Origin: Pseudodesulfovibrio profundus
Lineage (GTDB): Bacteria > Desulfobacterota > Desulfovibrionia > Desulfovibrionales > Desulfovibrionaceae
Direction of reading: 5' to 3'
Length of the DNA: 64,000 bases
NCBI RefSeq assembly: GCF_900217235.1
Contig: NZ_LT907975.1
Span: 3,819,001-3,883,000, forward strand
Below the pieces are notes generated by a model. That model made no database searches. It was given only the letters and a program-made list of their open reading frames with translations, and was not told the DNA's origin. Positions 59,444 to 64,000 of this stretch are shown piece by piece. Numbering within the stretch: position 1 is the stretch's first letter; each line of letters opens with the position of its first letter. Position numbers and translations under genes: made by a program.

Positions 59444-60508
59444 TTAGGGGTTCATGGCCGCCACAAGCATGACGTCAGCAGGATACTTCAGCGTCACCAG
59501 CGACCGGGAAATGGAGACTTCGCCGTCCTCCAGGGGCTGGCGGAGTACTTCAAGCACAGACTTTTTGAATTCCGGCATTTCATCAAGGAACAGAACGCCG
59601 CGGTGAGCCAGTGATGTCTCACCGGGTTGCGGGTATCGACCGCCACCGATGAGTCCCACATCGGATATGGTGTGATGGGGCGTGCGGAACGGACGGTTGA
59701 CCAGCAGTGCCTGATCCGAGGGGAGCAGGCCGGCCACGGAATAGATCTTGGTGACTTCCAGCGCCTCGTCGAATCGGAGGGGCGGGAGAACCGTGGGGAT
59801 GCGTTTGGCGAGCATGGTCTTGCCCGATCCGGGGGGACCAATAAAAAGGAGGTTATGTGAGCCTGCCGAGGCGATTTCAATGGCGCGCTTGGCGTGCTCC
59901 TGTCCTTTGACTTCGGAAAAATCGCAGAGGAAATCCTGCCGTTCGGCCCAGAGTGTGTCGATATCCACCGAAGCCGGTTCCATGGTCTCTTCGCCCAGCA
60001 GCATTCGCACAACCTGTCCGATGGAGGACGCGCCAAGAACAGGAATCTCTTTGACCACCGCTCCCTCGCGGGCATTGGCAGCCGGAACGATGATGCCTTT
60101 GCCACCGCCCTGTCGTGCAGCCATGGCCAGCGGCAGGACGCCGGGGACCGGTTTCAGTTCTCCCGAGAGAGACAACTCTCCGGCCAGATACCAGTCGTCC
60201 AGCATCTCTTGCGGAATTAGTCCCATTCCACAGAGAATACCCATGGCAAGAGGCAGATCGTAGGCGCTCCCCTCCTTGCGCACATCTGCCGGAGCGAGAT
60301 TGACCGTAATGCGGGCAGGTGGAATTTTGAAGCCACTGTTTTTAAGGGCGGAGAAAACGCGCTCCTTGGATTCCCTGACGGCACCTTCGGCCAGTCCGAC
60401 CATGGTGAAAGCGGGCATTCCGGCCCGGGAGAAATCAACTTCGAGTTGGACTTTGAAGGCGTCGATGCCCATGAGGGCGGCGCAGGATACTGTGGCAATC
60501 ATTCGCAA
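59444..60508 (-). pseudogene. comM: ComM/YifB Mg-chelatase-like ATPase, C-terminal third missing
   Basis: The N-terminal chelatase-associated domain (1-170), Walker [15 protein letters not shown] near residue 225 and Walker [12 protein letters not shown] near 310 are present. The frame stops directly after MLVAAMNP at codon 354; complete proteins go on with a CPCG motif to about 500 residues. The stop lies at the border of the integrase-bearing element. The missing 3' part is not found elsewhere in this window. Confidence 0.88.
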
Positions 60509-60677
60509 TTCCTATGCGTTGCAGTTAAGGTTTTACGATATAGAACTTCGCCATACAGCTCAAGTGCAACACGGAACAAATGAATGTTCCGCTTTTTGAT
60601 CTTAAGGGATGTTGTTACCCAGTATGTCGTCACGTCGCCGGAGGACTGCTCCGGGTACGATCAAGCACAGGTGAAAA

Positions 60678-61106
60678 ATGATACGAGAATATACGAAGGA
60701 AGACCTTGAAGACATTCTGGCCATTTGGCTTGGGGCCTCGGTCAAGGCACATGATTTTGTTGATGGAGGATACTGGGAATCCCAAGTGGACAACATGCGG
60801 AATATGTACATCCCGGCATCCGAAAACTACGTTTACGAGCAGGACTCGAAAGTCGTTGGTTTCTACTCTCTCCATGAGGAAACGCTGGCGGCGATTTTCG
60901 TATCACCCGAACATCAGGGACAGGGCGTTGGGACGAGCCTGCTCAACCATGCAAAAAGCCAGAGGACGAAATTGAGCCTCTCTGTCTACAAGGAAAATCA
61001 GGCAAGCTATGCATTCTATTTGTCCCAGGGGTTTACCGTGCTCAGCGAACAGGCAGACGAGCATACAGGGCACCATGAATACACCATGTTTTTTACTTCC
61101 GAATAA
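60678..61106 (+). CDS. GNAT family N-acetyltransferase
   Basis: 142 aa. Acetyl-CoA-binding motif A IFVSPEHQGQGVGTSLL near residue 76 and motif B NQASYAFYLSQGF near 110. Similar in layout to YjaB/PhnO-like acetyltransferases. Substrate unknown. Divergently placed from comM; 170 bp between them hold no recognised gene. Confidence 0.88.
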   Translation: MIREYTKEDLEDILAIWLGASVKAHDFVDGGYWESQVDNMRNMYIPASENYVYEQDSKVVGFYSLHEETLAAIFVSPEHQGQGVGTSLLNHAKSQRTKLSLSVYKENQASYAFYLSQGFTVLSEQADEHTGHHEYTMFFTSE

Positions 61107-61396
61107 TTAATCCAGGGAAGTAGACCCGCTTGATACCATCGCTGATGGCAAGCCTCATTCCTTGGTGAAGGTGCGCTCTTCCCGAGCATTGTGTCCCTAA
61201 CTGATTTGGGAGATAGGTGTCCTTGAGCTTTCAGAAATTTGGAATACCGACGATCAGAGAAGTGTGCTGAAAAATAATAAGATTACTCAGCAACCGATTC
61301 ATAATATGGGAAATGTTTCAAATGTGGTGCATGCTCCTATTGATTGAAACCCGTTCGACTACTTGACGATCCATTGGAGAATTGGGAGAAAATACC
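61107..61396. other. Intergenic region before the EAL gene
   Basis: 290 nt with no convincing gene, terminator or strong consensus promoter. It is AT-rich around 61255-61320, where the EAL gene promoter is most likely to be. Confidence 0.4.
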
Positions 61397-62491
61397 ATGA
61401 CTGCTGAAAAACTGAACGCTTCACTTGGCGGATGCTCTCGATGCGAGCGAACGCCCGACCCTCTTCCTGAAAGTGGTTTCCTGTATCTGGCACCGCCCAT
61501 GATCCATACAACGCGTGCGCTGATTGATGCCTTCGATCAGATGAAGCTTGCCTACGACGAGCCCTATGACGGTGTTTTTCGTGTGCGCTTCAATGAATCG
61601 GAGTTGAGCCGACTGTGCAGCGACTTTCTGGATAATGTCAGTAGTCTGGAGCGCCATGATACCAAGGCGCTGGTTCTCGGGGACAATGAGAGCCTCACGA
61701 TCCATCACCTGACACGGATGGAGCCGTTGAGCGCTATCGTTGCCAAAATACAGGGTGAATGGCTGTTCGGAATGCTCGAAAACGACCGTATTTATTCCCA
61801 TTTCCATCCCATTGTTGCAGCGGATAACCCGCACGATGTTTTTGCGTACGAGTGCCTTGCCAGAGCCAGCACAGAGGAAGGTGCAGTCGTGAATCCCGGT
61901 TTGATGTTTGATATTGCACGGCAGACCGACATGATGTTCTTCCTTGATCGGGCGTGCCGCCTGGCCGCCATTGAGGGATGCGTGGAGCATAATATCGACA
62001 CGACCATCTTCATCAATTTTACCCCCGGAACCATCTACAAGCCAGAACACTGCCTGCAGACGACCATCGCGGCCATAGAAAAGGCCAACATCTCGCCTGA
62101 GCAGATTGTTTTTGAAGTGGTTGAGAGTGAGGAAGTCAGGGATATCGAACATCTTCTCAGTATTTTGAACTACTACAGGGAGCATGGGTTCCGTGTGGCT
62201 CTGGATGACCTGGGAGCGGGCTTCTCTTCACTGAACCTGCTGACCAAACTCCAGCCCGATTTCGTCAAATTGGACATGGAGTTGATTCGTGATGTGGACA
62301 ACGATCCCTACAAGGCCGTGATTACGGAAAACCTTATCAGGATGTCCCGGCGTTTGGGGGTCAAGACCATTGCCGAGGGCGTTGAAACCGTTGGTGAGTG
62401 GCAATGGGCGCTGGATAAAGGCGCCGACTATATACAGGGTTTTCTCTTCGCCAAGCCGTCGGCGCCGCCCGAGCCGGTGAAAGTCCCCTAA
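61397..62491 (+). CDS. EAL-domain protein (c-di-GMP phosphodiesterase candidate)
   Basis: 364 aa. N-terminal 130 residues are an unassigned domain with a CSRCE-type Cys pair. The EAL domain follows: YECLAR in place of EAL (Glu kept), IFINFTP, VFEVVESE, ALDDLGAGF, VKLDMELI, EGVET and QGFLFAKP. All main metal and catalytic positions seem kept. Start at ATG 61397 with GGGAG upstream; a TTG five codons earlier is less likely. Confidence 0.9.
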   Translation: MTAEKLNASLGGCSRCERTPDPLPESGFLYLAPPMIHTTRALIDAFDQMKLAYDEPYDGVFRVRFNESELSRLCSDFLDNVSSLERHDTKALVLGDNESLTIHHLTRMEPLSAIVAKIQGEWLFGMLENDRIYSHFHPIVAADNPHDVFAYECLARASTEEGAVVNPGLMFDIARQTDMMFFLDRACRLAAIEGCVEHNIDTTIFINFTPGTIYKPEHCLQTTIAAIEKANISPEQIVFEVVESEEVRDIEHLLSILNYYREHGFRVALDDLGAGFSSLNLLTKLQPDFVKLDMELIRDVDNDPYKAVITENLIRMSRRLGVKTIAEGVETVGEWQWALDKGADYIQGFLFAKPSAPPEPVKVP

Positions 62492-62626
62492 GGCTATTCA
62501 AGAGAGGTTTTCCGTGGCTTTTTGGACTGAATGGAGAAGGCATCGGGGCATTTTCGGCTTCATAACCGCATAGTAGCGCAATGTTCTATTGTACCATGGG
62601 GTGCCTTGAGGTAGAGAAGGCATATC

Positions 62627-63802
62627 ATGGAAGCACCGCGTTCACTTTTCAACTTCGGGTTTGTCACGCTGAATATCCTCGTACTCTTTGCCTTCAGCAA
62701 TCTGGCGGTTTTTTTCAGTTTCTACGATTTCCTCAATCAGCTTCCCATCCCGCCGCAGTGGTATGGCCTGCTCATTGGTATTTTTTCCGCCAGTGCGTTG
62801 GTGATCAGACCGATCATCAGCGCACGGCTGGCTCCTGCCAACGCCCTGCGAGCAGTCGCATTGGGGCTGGGGCTGACTGTGGTCTCACTACTGCTTTATG
62901 ACCATATCGAATCCTTGTTCCCGTTGCTTCTGCTGCGGCTTCTTCATGGAGCGGCGTACGTGACCGTCATGTCCGCTTCCGTGACCCTGCTGATGGTCTT
63001 CATGCCTTCGGATAAAAGTGGTCAGGGATTTGGCATCATCACCATCATGACCCTGCTTCCTTACGCTGTCATTCCGTATATTCTGGAAAACGGACTAGCT
63101 GCCGTGCCACAGGGAATCATCTATAGCTATACGGCATTGCTGATGGCTCCCCCGGCCTTTCTGCTCTTTCCGTTATCGAAGATTCTGCGCTCCATGGACG
63201 CCGGTCCATCGGGAGCTGCCACGGAAGCGGCAAAGGGCAGCATGTGGGACAATCTTCGCCAACCCAAAGTGCTCATGCTGCTGATCGCCAACGGTCTGGT
63301 TTTCAGTGTGTTTTCTTCCATGTTCTTTTTCCTGAAGACGTTCACCACCATGTACGGTTTTGGTGATCCCGGTCTGTTCTTCATGGCGGCCACCGGCGTG
63401 ATGATCGCCACCCGGCTGTTCTTCGGTCCCCTGTTCGATCGGTTTGACAAGGGAGTGCTGGCTGCGGGCAGTCTGCTGCTGTTTGGACTGGGCGTTTTCA
63501 TGATCAGCATCATGGACTCGCTGTTTGTTTTTTACGCAGCCTCTGTTGTGTATGGGGTCGGAGTCGGCTCGGCCACACCGCTCATGAACGGACTGATGTT
63601 CTCCATATCTCAACCCCGATTCCGTGGACTCAATACCAATCTGATGCTCGAAATGGTTGATGCCGGATTCTTTGTGGGGCCTGCGTTGTGCGGTCTGGCT
63701 CTGGCCGGTGGGCTTGGTCCCGGCCCGATACTCGGTGTCGGCGTTGCTGTTTTGATCATTTCCGCAACCCTCATGGGGCTGCTCAAGAACTCCAACCAGT
63801 GA
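62627..63802 (+). CDS. MFS transporter
   Basis: 391 aa with about 12 hydrophobic segments. The loop between helices 2 and 3 has RPIISARLAPANALR, and the second half has TRLFFGPLFDRFDKG, the two MFS motif-A positions. Substrate unknown. Followed at 12 bp by the anti-sigma-type gene, so the two are probably co-transcribed. Confidence 0.9.
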   Translation: MEAPRSLFNFGFVTLNILVLFAFSNLAVFFSFYDFLNQLPIPPQWYGLLIGIFSASALVIRPIISARLAPANALRAVALGLGLTVVSLLLYDHIESLFPLLLLRLLHGAAYVTVMSASVTLLMVFMPSDKSGQGFGIITIMTLLPYAVIPYILENGLAAVPQGIIYSYTALLMAPPAFLLFPLSKILRSMDAGPSGAATEAAKGSMWDNLRQPKVLMLLIANGLVFSVFSSMFFFLKTFTTMYGFGDPGLFFMAATGVMIATRLFFGPLFDRFDKGVLAAGSLLLFGLGVFMISIMDSLFVFYAASVVYGVGVGSATPLMNGLMFSISQPRFRGLNTNLMLEMVDAGFFVGPALCGLALAGGLGPGPILGVGVAVLIISATLMGLLKNSNQ

Positions 63803-63813
63803 ATGAGGTGACA

Positions 63814-64000
63814 ATGAACGCTCTCGACACTCCTGTCCGTTTTTTCCTGGCCCAACTGTCTCTTCCAGTGCGTAAAATCATGGTCCGCACGGCGATATCC
63901 TGCGCCGAACAGGTGGCGGAAACCCTGTCCTACGGCAAGGAAGAGACCTATAGCGTGACCTTGGCCGTGGATGAGGCTTTCTGTAATGCCGTGGACCATT
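63814..64000 (+). CDS. Anti-sigma factor / serine-kinase-type ATPase (5' part)
   Basis: The first 62 codons are in the window. VTLAVDEAFCNAVDH matches the N-box (ExxxNA) of RsbW/HATPase_c_2 proteins. GAGGTGA five nt upstream. It would regulate an anti-anti-sigma factor by phosphorylation; the rest of the gene lies outside. Confidence 0.75.
   Translation, partial: MNALDTPVRFFLAQLSLPVRKIMVRTAISCAEQVAETLSYGKEETYSVTLAVDEAFCNAVDH

Overview
The window is a piece of a bacterial chromosome that looks like a sulfate-reducing desulfovibrio-type deltaproteobacterium (Desulfovibrionales). This is an inference from the gene order ispE, tRNA-Gln, prs, rplY, pth, carD, rho, M48 protease, ribF and from gene style; no marker fixes the genus. 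Chromosomal housekeeping genes lie at both ends. The middle is mobile DNA.

Left end, 1-10400 (minus strand): ribF (cut by the window edge), a BepA-like M48 metalloprotease with TPRs, rho, a CarD-family RNA polymerase regulator, pth, rplY/ctc, prs, tRNA-Gln(UUG), ispE, a DegP/HtrA protease and a PilZ protein. Several strong intrinsic terminators separate them. An IS5-type insertion sequence (10602-11869) with a 5-bp target duplication follows.

12009-52032 is a complete 40-kb prophage in a tRNA-Arg(CCU) gene, with 43-bp att repeats at both ends. The leftward arm (about 19.9 kb down to 12.1 kb) is a run of small, often overlapping genes: a pentapeptide-repeat protein, zinc-ribbon proteins, three DNA methyltransferase-type genes, excisionase and integrase. 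The immunity region (19.8-21.9 kb) is lambda-like. It has a LexA/CI-type repressor, a membrane-protein gene directly behind it in the position of rexAB, and two promoters whose spacers carry the same TGCTAATTAG operator. The rightward early arm starts with a roughly 350-nt, highly structured RNA. It continues with ERF annealase, YqaJ exonuclease, an SbcC-like ATPase, SSB, an ERCC4 nuclease, an O-like initiator with a candidate internal origin, and a RecA/DnaB-type ATPase. The late arm holds lysis genes, HNH nucleases, tRNA-Thr(CGU), terminase, portal, scaffold, capsid, a gp10-like tail protein, ejection-type proteins and a fibre. No tail-tube, sheath or tape-measure gene is seen, so a podovirus-like virion is likely. 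A lipoprotein moron with its own promoter sits on the opposite strand inside the virion operon.

52.1-59.45 kb is a second, damaged mobile region. It contains a KAP P-loop NTPase and a C5 DNA methyltransferase, both cut by a second identical IS copy that lacks a target duplication (which suggests an IS-driven deletion). It also has an HTH protein, a beta-class DNA methyltransferase overlapped with an XRE regulator, a cloverleaf-shaped inverted repeat, and a tyrosine recombinase. Its right border cuts comM/yifB after codon 354. The window ends with chromosomal genes: a GNAT acetyltransferase, an EAL-domain protein, an MFS transporter and the start of an anti-sigma-type ATPase.

The observations most worth a second look are the structured leader RNA at 21.5-21.9 kb, the rexAB-position membrane protein, the phage-supplied promoter and 5' half of tRNA-Arg, the moron lipoprotein, the cloverleaf repeat near the comM-associated integrase, and the IS-eroded methylation/KAP island.
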